Shown here piece by piece: positions 17,420-27,442 of a DNA stretch of 64,000 nucleotides. The translations under genes and the position numbers were made by a program. Positions within the stretch are counted from its first letter, which is position 1. Each line of letters opens with the position of its first letter. The notes below the pieces were generated by a model. That model had not been told where the DNA came from. It was given only the letters and a program-made list of their open reading frames with translations, and searched no databases. Origin of the DNA: Streptomyces broussonetiae (GTDB taxonomy: Bacteria > Actinomycetota > Actinomycetes > Streptomycetales > Streptomycetaceae); contig NZ_CP047020.1 of NCBI RefSeq assembly GCF_009796285.1, positions 3,658,001-3,722,000 on the forward strand, read 5' to 3'.

Positions 17420-18751
17420 ATGTCGCAGATGCCCCAGCAGGCCGCACTGTCGAAGTGCCCGAGCTGCGCGGAGCCCGTGGAGCCGGGTGACCACTTCTGC
17501 GGAGCGTGCGGATACGACCTCTCCGTCGTACCGGCGCCGCCGCGGGACCATCCGACGCTGACCATGGGCGGCGCCGGAGGCGGCGACGGGCCGGGCGCCG
17601 AGGACGTGGCCTGGCCCGCCCCCGATCAGGACGGCTCCGGCGCCGCGCCAGCGGTGCATCTGCCGACCGACCTGCCCGGCACCGACTCCGGGGACACACC
17701 GCTGCCCGGACACGGCGTGCAGGAGGCGCGGGCCGGCTCGGGGGTGTGCTTCGACCGGCCCGCGGAGCCCGACGAGTACCCCCTGCAGGCGCCCGACCCG
17801 CGGATGGCCGAGACCGCCGTCGCGGCGGAGGAGCCCGCGCAGCTGTGCGTGGCCTGCCGGTCGGGCCGGGTGGACAGCGACGGCTACTGCGAGAACTGCG
17901 GACACGCCCAGCCCCGCGAACGCGACCACGTGGAGCGGGAGTCGGGCCCGGTCGCCGCCGTCAGCGACCGCGGCCTGCGCCACCACCGCAACGAGGACGC
18001 CTTCTCCGTCGGCCACACCGCACTGCCCGATGGCACCCCGGCCGTCCTCGCGGTCGTCTGCGACGGCGTCTCCTCGGCCACCCGTCCGGACGACGCCTCC
18101 CTGGCCGCCGCCCGGACGGCCGGGGACACGCTGCTGGCCGCCCTGCCGCGCGGCACGCATCCGCAGGCGGCCCTGCACGAGGCGATCGTCGGCGCCGCCC
18201 AGGCCGTCAACGCGCTGGCCGACGAGCCCGCCACGGCCCGTGAGCACGCCCCGCACCAGAACGCGCCGGCCTGCACGATCGTCGGCGCGGTGGTCACCCC
18301 CGGGCTGCTGGTGGTCGGCTGGGTCGGCGACAGCCGGGCCTACTGGGTGCCCACCGACCGCTCCGCCCCACCCGCCCGGCTCACCGAGGACGACTCCTGG
18401 GCCGCGCAGATGGTCGCCGCCGGACTGATGAGCGAGGCCGAGGCGTACGCCGACGAGCGGGCCCACGCGATCACCGGCTGGCTCGGCGCGGACGCCTACG
18501 AACTGGAGCCGCACACCGCATCGTTCAAGCCCGACCGGCCCGGTGTCGTCGTGGTGTGCACCGACGGTCTGTGGAACTACGCCGAGACGGCCGAGGAGAT
18601 GGCCGAGGCCGTCCCCGCCGACGCGGCCGAACGCCCGCTGCACAGCGCCCGGGTCCTGGTCGGTCACGCCCTGGACGGCGGGGGCCACGACAACGTAACA
18701 GTGGCCGTCGTGCCGTTCCCGGCGCCGCCGCGGGGGGCAGGATCGGCCTGA
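17420..18751 (+). CDS. PP2C-family protein phosphatase with two zinc ribbons
   Basis: A 443-residue cytoplasmic phosphatase. The N-terminus has a zinc ribbon (C13, C16, C27, C30) and a second one at C143, C146, C157, C160, separated by an acidic disordered linker. The PP2C domain spans about 178-430, with HRNEDAFSV, VCDGVSSA, WVGDSRAYW, VCTDGLWNY and GGHDNVTVAVV. These supply the metal-binding aspartates. The start is ATG 17420, 3 nt after the pknG stop. Reversing PknG phosphorylation of the FHA or vWA protein is inferred from coupling. GarA/OdhI of related bacteria are also countered by a PP2C phosphatase, though that one is encoded elsewhere. Confidence 0.9.
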   Translation: MSQMPQQAALSKCPSCAEPVEPGDHFCGACGYDLSVVPAPPRDHPTLTMGGAGGGDGPGAEDVAWPAPDQDGSGAAPAVHLPTDLPGTDSGDTPLPGHGVQEARAGSGVCFDRPAEPDEYPLQAPDPRMAETAVAAEEPAQLCVACRSGRVDSDGYCENCGHAQPRERDHVERESGPVAAVSDRGLRHHRNEDAFSVGHTALPDGTPAVLAVVCDGVSSATRPDDASLAAARTAGDTLLAALPRGTHPQAALHEAIVGAAQAVNALADEPATAREHAPHQNAPACTIVGAVVTPGLLVVGWVGDSRAYWVPTDRSAPPARLTEDDSWAAQMVAAGLMSEAEAYADERAHAITGWLGADAYELEPHTASFKPDRPGVVVVCTDGLWNYAETAEEMAEAVPADAAERPLHSARVLVGHALDGGGHDNVTVAVVPFPAPPRGAGSA

Positions 18752-18790
18752 GGCCGCGGGCCGGAGGGGACCGGTCTGTTCACAGCCATT

Positions 18791-18806
18791 CCCTGCTTCA
18801 GCAGGG
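18791..18806 (+). terminator. Small hairpin between the PP2C and vWA genes
   Basis: CCCTGC and GCAGGG pair around a TTCA tetraloop, 40 nt after the phosphatase stop and 24 nt before the vWA start. It may be a weak terminator or processing site that lowers expression of the distal genes. Confidence 0.35.
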
Positions 18807-18830
18807 TGGTCAAGGGGGATTTGAGTACGT

Positions 18831-20171
18831 ATGGCCAATTTCTCGAAGTCGAACGTGCCGCAGTTCTCGATGGACGTCTACCAGAACGAGTACCTGCCGG
18901 AAGGCGGCCGTGAGGTCAACGCGATCGTCACGGTGACCGCGACCGGCGGGGGCACGATCGGCAGCTCCTCGCCCCAGGTGTACCCACAGGGCGGCGGGCC
19001 GTCCGCCGCCGTGGCGGTCATGGTCGACTGCTCCGGCTCCATGGACTACCCGCCGACCAAGATGCGCGGCGCCCGGGACGCCACGGCCGCCGCGATCGAC
19101 GCCCTGCGCGACGGAACGCACTTCGCGGTGATCGGCGGTACGCACGTGGCCACGGAGGTCTATCCGGGCGGCGGGCGGCTCGCGATCGCCGACGCCACCA
19201 CCCGCGAGCAGGCCAAGCGGGCGCTGCGCGGGCTCGCCGCGGGCGGCGGTACGGCCATCGGCACCTGGCTGCGGCTCGCCGACCGGCTGCTGAACTCGGC
19301 GGACGTCACCATCCGGCACGGCATCCTGCTCACCGACGGCCGCAACGAGCACGAGTCGCCCGAGGACCTGCGGGCGACACTCCAGGCGTGCGCCGGGCGG
19401 TTCACCTGTGACGCGCGGGGCGTGGGCACCGACTGGGAAGTGAAAGAAGTCACAGGGATCGCCTCCGCGCTGCTCGGCAGCGCGGACATCGTGGCCGACC
19501 CGGCCGGTCTCGCCGCCGACTTCACACGGATGATGGAGACGGCCATGGGCAAGGAGGTCGCCGACGTCTCCCTGAGGGTGTGGACGCCGGTCGGCACGGC
19601 CATCCGCTTCGTCAAGCAAGTGGCGCCCACCGTCGAGGACCTGACCACCCGCCGTACGGAGGCCGGGCCGCGCGCCGGGGACTACCCGACCGGTTCCTGG
19701 GGCGACGAGTCCCGCGACTACCACCTGTGCGTGGAGGTACCGGCGGCCGGGATCGGCCAGGAGATGCTCGCGGCCCGGGTCTCGCTGGTCGTGCCGCAGG
19801 CGGACAACTCCGCGCAGAACCTCGGCGCCCAGGGACTCGTACGAGCCGTGTGGACCGACGACATGACGGCCTCCACCTCGATCAACCCCCAAGTCGCCCA
19901 CTACACCGGACAGGCCGAACTGGCACAAGCCATTCAGCAGGGGCTCGATCTTCGCAAAGCGGGCGATTTCGATGGAGCAACCGCCAAACTGGGACGTGCT
20001 GTTCAGCTCGCCGGCGCCTCCGGGAACGCCGATACTGCGAAACTGCTTGCGAAGGTGGTGGACGTTGTCGACGCCGCGACAGGTACTGTGCGGTTGAAGA
20101 CGAAGGTCGCCGAGGCGGACGAGATGACTCTGGAGACCCGGTCCACAAAGACTGTTCGTGTAAAGAAGTGA
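18831..20171 (+). CDS. von Willebrand factor A domain protein of the pknG locus
   Basis: A 446-residue cytoplasmic protein without signal or membrane segment. The N-terminal 50 residues form a beta-rich lead (SMDVYQNEYLPEGGREVNAIV). The vWA domain follows, with a complete MIDAS motif D66-C-S68-G-S70, a conserved threonine in GGGTAIGTW and an aspartate in LLTDGRNE. A beta-rich domain and a helical C-terminal region follow. The last 20 residues are rich in Thr and basic residues (LETRSTKTVRVKK), a possible phosphorylation tail. vWA proteins usually bind partner proteins through a metal ion. It may present or assemble the PknG and FHA components; this is inference from gene order. Confidence 0.85.
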   Translation: MANFSKSNVPQFSMDVYQNEYLPEGGREVNAIVTVTATGGGTIGSSSPQVYPQGGGPSAAVAVMVDCSGSMDYPPTKMRGARDATAAAIDALRDGTHFAVIGGTHVATEVYPGGGRLAIADATTREQAKRALRGLAAGGGTAIGTWLRLADRLLNSADVTIRHGILLTDGRNEHESPEDLRATLQACAGRFTCDARGVGTDWEVKEVTGIASALLGSADIVADPAGLAADFTRMMETAMGKEVADVSLRVWTPVGTAIRFVKQVAPTVEDLTTRRTEAGPRAGDYPTGSWGDESRDYHLCVEVPAAGIGQEMLAARVSLVVPQADNSAQNLGAQGLVRAVWTDDMTASTSINPQVAHYTGQAELAQAIQQGLDLRKAGDFDGATAKLGRAVQLAGASGNADTAKLLAKVVDVVDAATGTVRLKTKVAEADEMTLETRSTKTVRVKK

Positions 20172-20250
20172 CGCTGCCACCCGGCAGCGCCCAGCCGGCC
20201 GGACCCTCGGCCGAGCCGGCCGAACCCTCAGGAGAAGGGGAAGCACCGAC

Positions 20251-21765
20251 ATGCCGACCTGCCCGAACGGACACCAGTCGGGTTCCGACGACTGGTGCGA
20301 GGTCTGCGGTCACCGCATGGCCGGTGCCGTACCTCCGCCCCCTCCCCCGCCGCCTCCCGCCGCCGGCGGCCACGGTTTCCCGCCCCCGGCGGGCGCGGGC
20401 GCTCCCGGCGCCCGCCCGCCGGCCGCCGCGGCCCCGGAGCCTGAGCTGTGCCCGCAGTGCCGCACGCCCCGCGAGGGCGGCGCGCCCTTCTGCGAGGAGT
20501 GCCGGTGGAACTTCCTGACCAACACGGCCACGTCGTACACCCCGCCGGCCCCGCGCCCGCCCCAGCCCCGTTTCCAGCCGCCGAGCGCGACGTACGGCGG
20601 CGGTGAGGGGTACGAGTACCAGGGCTCCCGGCCCTCGCAGGTGAACCGGCCCGCCGAACCGATCCCGTCCTTCGGCAGTGAGCCGTCGGGTCCGACGCCG
20701 TTCGGCGGCGAGCGCGCCAGGTCCGGCCCGCCGACCTCCCCGGGTCCGTCGGGCCCGCCCGGCTTCGGCGCTGTGCAGGGTCCGGGCCAGGGCCCGAATT
20801 CCGGCGCTCCTTCCGGCTTCGGCGGGCAGAGCGCGGGGCAGGGTCCCGGCGGCCCGTCCGGCTTCGGCGGCGGACAGATCCCGGGCCAGACGTCGGGCCA
20901 GGGCCAGGGCCCGGGTCCCGGGGCTCCCGCTCCCGCCGCTCCGCCGTCGTTCGGTCGTGGGCCGGCGTCCGGTCCCGGCGACCCCTTCGGCCGTGAGCCC
21001 TCCGCTCCCGGCGCCCCCACTCCCCCCGGCCCGCCCCAGGGCGGCCCCGGCGCGCCCGGCCCCACGGGCTTCGGCGGCGACCCCTCGCGTCCGGTTCCGC
21101 CGCCGCCCGGGCCGGTCCCGCCCGCCGGCCCCGGCGGTGCCCCGCAGGCGTTCCAGCAGCCCGGTCCGCCCGCGCCGCCCGCGTTCCCGGGCGAGAGCGG
21201 CCGGCCGGCCGCCGGCGGCGGTCCCTCCTTCGGCGGCGGTGACGACGACTGGGTGATCTCCCCGCCGTCGTCCGCCGGCCCGGCCGGACCGGCGCAGGGA
21301 CAGGTGCCCGGCAGCCCGGGCGGCGGGTACGGCTACCCGCAGGCCCCCTACGCGGAGCCGACCACCTGGACCGCGACGATCGGCCCGGACCGCGAGTACT
21401 TCATGGCGATGATGCAGCGCTCGGGTCCCGAGGCCGCGGGGCTCAACCTGCCCGCGTACTCGCCCGAGCAGCAGCGCACGCTCAGCGGCAACCAGATCAC
21501 CATCGGCCGCCGCCGGCACTCCACCGGAGACACCCCCGACATCGACCTCGCGGTGCCGGCGGAGGACCCGGGCGTCTCGCACCAGCACGCGGTGCTGGTG
21601 CAGCAGCCCAACGGCAGCTGGGCGGTCGTCGACCAGAACTCGACGAACGGCACCACGGTCAACATGTCCGAGGAGCCGATCCAGCCGTTCGTACCGGTCC
21701 CGCTACAGGACGGCGACCGGGTACACGTGGGCGCCTGGACGACGATCACCGTCCGCCGGGGCTGA
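20251..21765 (+). CDS. FHA domain protein with two zinc ribbons and long Pro/Gly linker
   Basis: A 504-residue protein. A short ribbon at the N-terminus (C4, C16, C19 with nearby His) is followed by a proline run. A second ribbon (C67, C70, C81, C84) comes next, then about 280 residues of disordered Gly/Pro/Phe-rich sequence. The C-terminal FHA domain (about 400-500) has ITIGRRRHS, VSHQHAVLV and DQNSTNGTTVN, the residues that bind phosphothreonine. GGAGAAGGGGAA precedes ATG 20251. It is the positional counterpart of GarA/OdhI, the PknG substrate of relatives, but is about three times longer and lacks an obvious ETTT/ETTS-type N-terminal site. It could read phosphorylation of another cluster member. 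Confidence 0.9.
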   Translation: MPTCPNGHQSGSDDWCEVCGHRMAGAVPPPPPPPPPAAGGHGFPPPAGAGAPGARPPAAAAPEPELCPQCRTPREGGAPFCEECRWNFLTNTATSYTPPAPRPPQPRFQPPSATYGGGEGYEYQGSRPSQVNRPAEPIPSFGSEPSGPTPFGGERARSGPPTSPGPSGPPGFGAVQGPGQGPNSGAPSGFGGQSAGQGPGGPSGFGGGQIPGQTSGQGQGPGPGAPAPAAPPSFGRGPASGPGDPFGREPSAPGAPTPPGPPQGGPGAPGPTGFGGDPSRPVPPPPGPVPPAGPGGAPQAFQQPGPPAPPAFPGESGRPAAGGGPSFGGGDDDWVISPPSSAGPAGPAQGQVPGSPGGGYGYPQAPYAEPTTWTATIGPDREYFMAMMQRSGPEAAGLNLPAYSPEQQRTLSGNQITIGRRRHSTGDTPDIDLAVPAEDPGVSHQHAVLVQQPNGSWAVVDQNSTNGTTVNMSEEPIQPFVPVPLQDGDRVHVGAWTTITVRRG

Positions 21766-21767
21766 GT

Positions 21768-22745
21768 TCAGGGCAGGGGCCAGACGTACGGCCCCTGCGG
21801 GTCGTCCAGCCACACCCAGGCGTGCTCGCCGGCGACCGTGACGCCGTACCGCTCGCGCTCCGGCATGCCCTCGCGCTCCCACAGCGCGCAGGCCGCGTGC
21901 GGATCGAGGGCACGCCGGGTCAGCGCGAGCAGGAAGCGGATCGTCTCCTGCTCGCGGACCCGGTCCGGCAGCCCGGCCCGCGGTACCCCCGCCGATGCCG
22001 TCCCGCCCTCGCCGCGCAGCGGTACGAAGTGGGCGGCCGTCGGCAGGAAACGGCCCTCGGCGTGTTCCGGGTCCCGGACCGTCAGCGCCAGCAGACCGGT
22101 GGCCAGCGGGGTCAGGATCCCGGCGCCGGGGCGGCACTGGGCGAGCCAGGCACGCGGGACCGTGGACAGCGCGCAGGTGGCGATGATCCGGTCGAAGGGG
22201 GCCCGTTCGGGCACTCCGCGGGCGCCGTCGCCGGTGACGACGGCCGGGTGGTGGCCGGCCGCCTGAAGGTGCCGACGGGCCGTCTCGGCGATCTCCGGTT
22301 CCAGGTCGATCGTGGTGACGAGGCCGTCGTCACCGAGCCGGTGGGCGAGCAGGGCCGCGTTGTAGCCCGTTCCGGCGCCCACCTCCAGGACCCGGTCGCC
22401 GTCCTCGACACCCAGCGCGACCAGCATCCGGGCCATCAGCGAGGGCTGGCTGCTGGAGGAGACCAGCTCGCCGTCGCGCAGCCGGGTGGCCAGCGGGGCG
22501 TCCGTGTAGGCGCCGCGCACCCAGTCCGCACGAGCGAGCCGGTCGGGGCTCTCGCCCCAACGGCGCCGGTACCCGCCGCGCCCGGCGACGTAGTAGTACG
22601 GCACGAAGAGGTGCCGGGGCACGGCGGCGAACGCCTCCCGCCACACCGGGTGCCCGGCCCAGGCTCCGTCGGCGTCGATCTCCCGCACCAGTGCGGCCCG
22701 CGCGGCGGCGGCCAGGCAGTCGGTCTCGGTGTCGTACGGCCCCAT
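21768..22745 (-). CDS. pcm: Protein-L-isoaspartate O-methyltransferase family protein
   Basis: A 325-residue cytoplasmic protein. The PCMT-type SAM-dependent methyltransferase domain contains VPRHLFVP, SSSQPSLMARML (substrate loop) and VLEVGAGTGYNAALLA (SAM motif I), then RIIATCALSTVP. A C-terminal extension of about 110 residues is longer than in classical Pcm and common in actinobacterial versions. It would methylate isoaspartyl residues to allow protein repair. It converges on the FHA gene with only 2 bp between the stops and diverges from the haemoglobin gene. Confidence 0.88.
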   Translation of the reverse strand: MGPYDTETDCLAAAARAALVREIDADGAWAGHPVWREAFAAVPRHLFVPYYYVAGRGGYRRRWGESPDRLARADWVRGAYTDAPLATRLRDGELVSSSSQPSLMARMLVALGVEDGDRVLEVGAGTGYNAALLAHRLGDDGLVTTIDLEPEIAETARRHLQAAGHHPAVVTGDGARGVPERAPFDRIIATCALSTVPRAWLAQCRPGAGILTPLATGLLALTVRDPEHAEGRFLPTAAHFVPLRGEGGTASAGVPRAGLPDRVREQETIRFLLALTRRALDPHAACALWEREGMPERERYGVTVAGEHAWVWLDDPQGPYVWPLP

Positions 22746-22824
22746 GGATCCACAGTAGGGGCCGGGACGGTCACCGGGTCCTAAGCCTTGAGTCCTGGGT
22801 CACCCGGTCTGAGACGATGTACAG

Positions 22825-23229
22825 GTGAAAGAGATTCGGCGCGGCACGCTTCAGGAGCAGACCTTCTACGAGCAGGTCGGCGGGGAGGAGACCTTCCGTC
22901 GGCTCGTCCACCGTTTCTACCAGGGAGTCGCCGAGGACCCGCTCCTTCGGCCGATGTACCCGGAGGAGGACCTGGGCCCCGCCGAGGAGCGGCTGGCCCT
23001 GTTCCTGATGCAGTACTGGGGCGGCCCCACCACCTACAGCGACAACCGCGGCCACCCCCGGCTGCGCATGCGGCACGCGCCGTTCACGGTGGACCGGGCG
23101 GCGCACGACGCGTGGCTGAGGCACATGCGGGCGGCCGTGGACGAACTCGGGCTCTCCGAGGAGCACGAGCGGACGCTGTGGAACTACCTGACGTACGCGG
23201 CCCAGTCGATGGTGAACACCCCGGAGTGA
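22825..23229 (+). CDS. glbO: Truncated haemoglobin, group II (GlbO type)
   Basis: A 134-residue 2-over-2 globin. It shows FYEQVGGEETFRRLVHRFY (A/B helix region), YPEEDLGPAEERL, then FLMQYWGG and the proximal histidine in RHAPF, with the conserved Trp in the G helix at TLWNYL. Group II globins bind O2 and NO and are usually linked to oxidative or nitrosative stress. The start is GTG 22825. The gene stands alone on its strand, diverging from pcm. Confidence 0.92.
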   Translation: MKEIRRGTLQEQTFYEQVGGEETFRRLVHRFYQGVAEDPLLRPMYPEEDLGPAEERLALFLMQYWGGPTTYSDNRGHPRLRMRHAPFTVDRAAHDAWLRHMRAAVDELGLSEEHERTLWNYLTYAAQSMVNTPE

Positions 23230-23242
23230 GTCCGGGAGGGGA

Positions 23243-23278
23243 CCGGGCGCCGAGGAAGGGCCGGGCGCCGAGGAAGGG
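23243..23278. repeat. Two perfect 18-bp tandem repeats between convergent genes
   Basis: CCGGGCGCCGAGGAAGGG occurs at 23243-23260 and again at 23261-23278, just after the globin stop and before the stop of the converging gene. Each unit holds GGGCGCC, so the region can fold and may act as a terminator. A slipped-strand duplication is the likely origin. Confidence 0.7.
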
Positions 23279-23284
23279 CCGGAC

Positions 23285-23962
23285 TCAGCGGACGCTGACG
23301 CCCAGCGGGCCGAGCCCGGCCCGCCGGACGGCGACGGAGCCGTACGGGGTGCGCAGCCGCAGCCATGCCCCCGAGGAGAACAGCCCGGTGTCCGCCGACC
23401 GCGTGCCCGGGCGCAGGAAGCCCAGGGACTGCGCCGCGTGCACGGCCCGCACCGGCAGCCCGGTCCGGCCGATCTCCCGGGACCAGATGTCCCCCCCGAT
23501 CCGGTCGAGTTCGGCGCGGGTACGTGCCTGAGGCCCCAACTCCTGTGTGCGCGAGCGGAATTCGGCGACCGCGGCGGCGACGGTGGCCCGCAGCGCGTCC
23601 GGAGCGGGCAGGCCCGGCTCGGGCCGCCAGCCACCGCGCGGCGGCAGCACCCCGGCCCACGGCGGCCCGGTGACGGCGGCCGGGACGGCGGCGGTGGCCG
23701 CGCGCTCGTCCACCGACTCCAGCAGCTCACCGGCGGAGACGGTCACATCGAGGGTGACCTCGAGCCCGTCCTCGTACGGCTTCGCCAGCCGCACCGCGCG
23801 CACGGCCAGCACCTCGAAGGAGGGGGGCCGGCCGAAGACGGCTAGCGCGGTGCCGGCCGCCTGCAGACGCACCGCGGCTCCACGGTCGTAGTGGAGCAGC
23901 CGGGAGAGGAAGGCGGCGAGGTCCGCCGCCTCCGTCTCGTCGGCAAGGTGCAGCACCGTCAT
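23285..23962 (-). CDS. Hypothetical cytoplasmic protein, coupled to the thioesterase gene
   Basis: A 225-residue protein of no family I can name. It begins MTVLHLADETEAADLAAFLSR and continues with LHYDRGAAVRLQAAGTALAVFGRPP, a segment that resembles small actinobacterial proteins with an Asp/Arg-rich first domain. The C-terminus is rich in Leu, Arg and Gly (SSGAWLRLRTPYGSVAVRR). No signal peptide, membrane helix or cysteine motif is visible. Its ATG (23962) overlaps the thioesterase stop by 4 nt (ATGA), so both proteins come from one transcript, probably with ettA. Confidence 0.7.
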   Translation of the reverse strand: MTVLHLADETEAADLAAFLSRLLHYDRGAAVRLQAAGTALAVFGRPPSFEVLAVRAVRLAKPYEDGLEVTLDVTVSAGELLESVDERAATAAVPAAVTGPPWAGVLPPRGGWRPEPGLPAPDALRATVAAAVAEFRSRTQELGPQARTRAELDRIGGDIWSREIGRTGLPVRAVHAAQSLGFLRPGTRSADTGLFSSGAWLRLRTPYGSVAVRRAGLGPLGVSVR

Positions 23963-24369
23963 GCGGCGACGGCCTCCCCGGCCTCGTCCGTGTACTGCTC
24001 GAGGAACGCGCGCTCCTCGTCGGTGATCCGCCGCGGGCGCTGGGCCTCGAAGTCGAACGGCACGACCACGGTCGAGGCCCGTGCGTAGACCGCTTCCTCG
24101 TCCTTCACCTCGTAGGAGACGGTGAAGGACACGGCCTTGATCTGGGTGACCCACAGCTCGATGTCCACGGGCGTGGGCCGGTGGACGAGCTGGCGCCGGT
24201 AGTCGATCTCATGGCGCGCCACCACGGACCCCTGCCGGGACTCCGCGGGCCGGCCGGACATGAAGTCGATACGGGCTTCCTCCAGGTAGCGCAGGAAGAC
24301 CGCGTTGTTGACATGGCCGTAGGCGTCCATGTCCGACCAGCGCAGCGGGCAGCGGTAGATGTGCCGCAA
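23959..24369 (-). CDS. Hotdog-fold acyl-CoA thioesterase (YbgC/FadM type)
   Basis: A 136-residue enzyme with the family hallmark WSDMDAYGHVNNAVFLRYLEEARIDF, in which the first aspartate pair is catalytic. The hotdog fold continues to about residue 120 and the length is standard. It would hydrolyse acyl-CoA or a related thioester in the cytoplasm; the substrate is unknown. It starts 6 nt after the ettA stop and ends in an ATGA overlap with the next gene. The link to a translation factor is conserved context rather than a visible functional link. Confidence 0.85.
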   Translation of the reverse strand: MRHIYRCPLRWSDMDAYGHVNNAVFLRYLEEARIDFMSGRPAESRQGSVVARHEIDYRRQLVHRPTPVDIELWVTQIKAVSFTVSYEVKDEEAVYARASTVVVPFDFEAQRPRRITDEERAFLEQYTDEAGEAVAA

Positions 24370-24375
24370 GACCGA

Positions 24376-26040
<1,665 letters not shown>

Positions 26041-26618
26041 GAGAAACCGTCCGGCAGCTTGAAATCTGGCAGTGGGCAGATACACCCCATCTTGCCCGAC
26101 GGCCAGCCTTGGGTGTTAACCCGTTTGGTTGGGGGGCTGTGACCTGGGGTTTCGTGGGGCGCGGCGGTCGCGCGGCAGTGGCTCGTCGGTCGCTGTCGGT
26201 CGTCGTCGGGCAGCCTCGGGCGACCCGGGGGCGGCTCTGGGGCGCTCACCCGTCGGCCCGCCGGCCACTCGGCGAGCCGGACCCTCACATGGGGGTGTGG
26301 GCCTGCCCGTGGCGGGTGTGGGCGTGTACATGGGGGCGCGGGTGATCTCGGCCGGCGCCGCCGCGTCGGGTACACCGTCCATTCGTACGCGTGAAGTCGC
26401 CCAAGGGCCGGCGGCCGCTGACCTCGCCGGTGGGTGAATTCCGTGAACTGTTCGTTGCTCAGGTGCGACCATTCGCCCGATCGGCGTACGGGCCGCCGAT
26501 GGATTTCGGCGGGCGAGGGAAGAACACCTCCCGCCTCCGCGCCGTCCCGCTCCAGGCGCGCCGAAGAATGTAGCGTGCTGCCCGGCCCCGATCGGGGCCC
26601 TGTCGCGAGGAGCCGGGA
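26041..26618. other. Intergenic region between ettA and mscL
   Basis: This 578-bp stretch has no gene that I can support. Its base composition is mixed, with T/G-rich runs near 26110-26160 and 26285-26345 in which GTGGGCGTGTA-like words recur. It holds the divergent promoters of ettA and mscL; TAGCGT near 26570 is a possible -10 for mscL, but no matching -35 is convincing. Confidence 0.5.
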
Positions 26619-27137
26619 ATGCTCAAGGGTTTCAAGAACTTCCTGATGCGCGGCGACGTCATCGTCGTAGCCATGGGTCTCATTGTCGCACTGGCATTCA
26701 GCACCCTGATCAAGGCGTTCACCGATTTCGTGATCAACCCCATCATTGCCCGCGCCCAGGGCAGCCATTCAGTCGGATTGGGATGGCAGCTCGGCCAGGC
26801 GGGCAACAAGGCCACGTACCTTGATATCGGATCCTTCATTTCGGCGGTCATCTACTTCATCATCTTCATGGCCGTCGTCTATTTCCTCATCGTAGTGCCG
26901 TACAAGCATTTTTCGGCGCGGCGCGGTGTGGTGGTCTTCGAAGCGCCGGGGCCCGTCAAGGCCCGGCCTGCCTGTGCGAGGACCTGCCGGCCGCTGCCAC
27001 CAAGTGCCGGCACTGCGGTTCCGAGCAGCCGCCGTCGGCCGGGGCGTCACAGCCCTGAGCGGACGGGGCCCGCCGGTGCATCGCGCATTGCCGACAGGCA
27101 AGGTGCCCGAATCGGCAACACGGTCGTCTCCGGTTGA
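26619..27137 (+). CDS. mscL: Large-conductance mechanosensitive channel with out-of-frame C-terminal tail
   Basis: A 172-codon frame. Residues 1-105 are a normal MscL: MLKGFKNFLMRGDVIVVAMG, helix 1, FTDFVINPIIA, a periplasmic loop and helix 2 ending VVPYKHFSARRGV. It would open at near-lytic tension to dump solutes. After GPVK (base 26960) the frame becomes a basic Arg/Pro-rich tail that ends at 27137. In another frame from 26963 to the TGA at 27056-27058, the DNA reads PACLCEDLPAAATKCRHCG followed by SEQ. That is the CPxC/CxxC ribbon tail usual in Streptomyces MscL. A net loss of four bases, or an equivalent shift, explains this. The channel core should still work; the ribbon tail is lost unless this is a sequencing error. 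Confidence 0.85.
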   Translation: MLKGFKNFLMRGDVIVVAMGLIVALAFSTLIKAFTDFVINPIIARAQGSHSVGLGWQLGQAGNKATYLDIGSFISAVIYFIIFMAVVYFLIVVPYKHFSARRGVVVFEAPGPVKARPACARTCRPLPPSAGTAVPSSRRRPGRHSPERTGPAGASRIADRQGARIGNTVVSG

Positions 27138-27239
27138 CCGGTCGGAGGAATTCGCGTCTCCCCCGTGCAGTCCGAGCGATCGCCGAATTTTCTATTCTCT
27201 GAGGTGCGGCATGGCCGGTGGTGTCTCCTCGCCCCGAAG

Positions 27240-27442
27240 GACGAGGCGCATGCGACCGTCGACGGACAAGATGTACTGACGGGCTGGAGTGCGGGGGCCC
27301 AACGCCTACTGGGCTACCGGGCCGAGGAGTTCGGTGGGTGGCACGGCGCCGATCCGCTGCACGTCCCTGCGGACAGCGCCCGGGACGAAAAGCCGGATCG
27401 AGGCGGCATTATGGGCCTGCCTTCTGATACCTGCTTCAGGTG
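27240..27442 (+). pseudogene. Remnant of a PAS-domain protein, probably a SpoIIE-type phosphatase
   Basis: Translation here gives VLTGWSAGAQRLLGYRAEEF followed by a few PAS-like residues and ADPLHVPADSA, then stops. This is the first part of a PAS domain as found at the N-terminus of Streptomyces PAS-GAF-SpoIIE phosphatases. Nothing of the rest of the PAS fold, GAF or phosphatase domain follows, and there is no clear ribosome binding site. I read it as a decayed 5' fragment. The surrounding DNA (27138-27239 and 27443-27660) carries no recognisable gene and is less G+C-rich than the genes around it. Confidence 0.6.

Noticed and set aside
14861..18838. A 1325-codon minus-strand frame opposite the kinase and phosphatase genes
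   Set aside because: Same reason: antisense shadow of pknG and PP2C, with no ribosome binding site and no recognisable motif.
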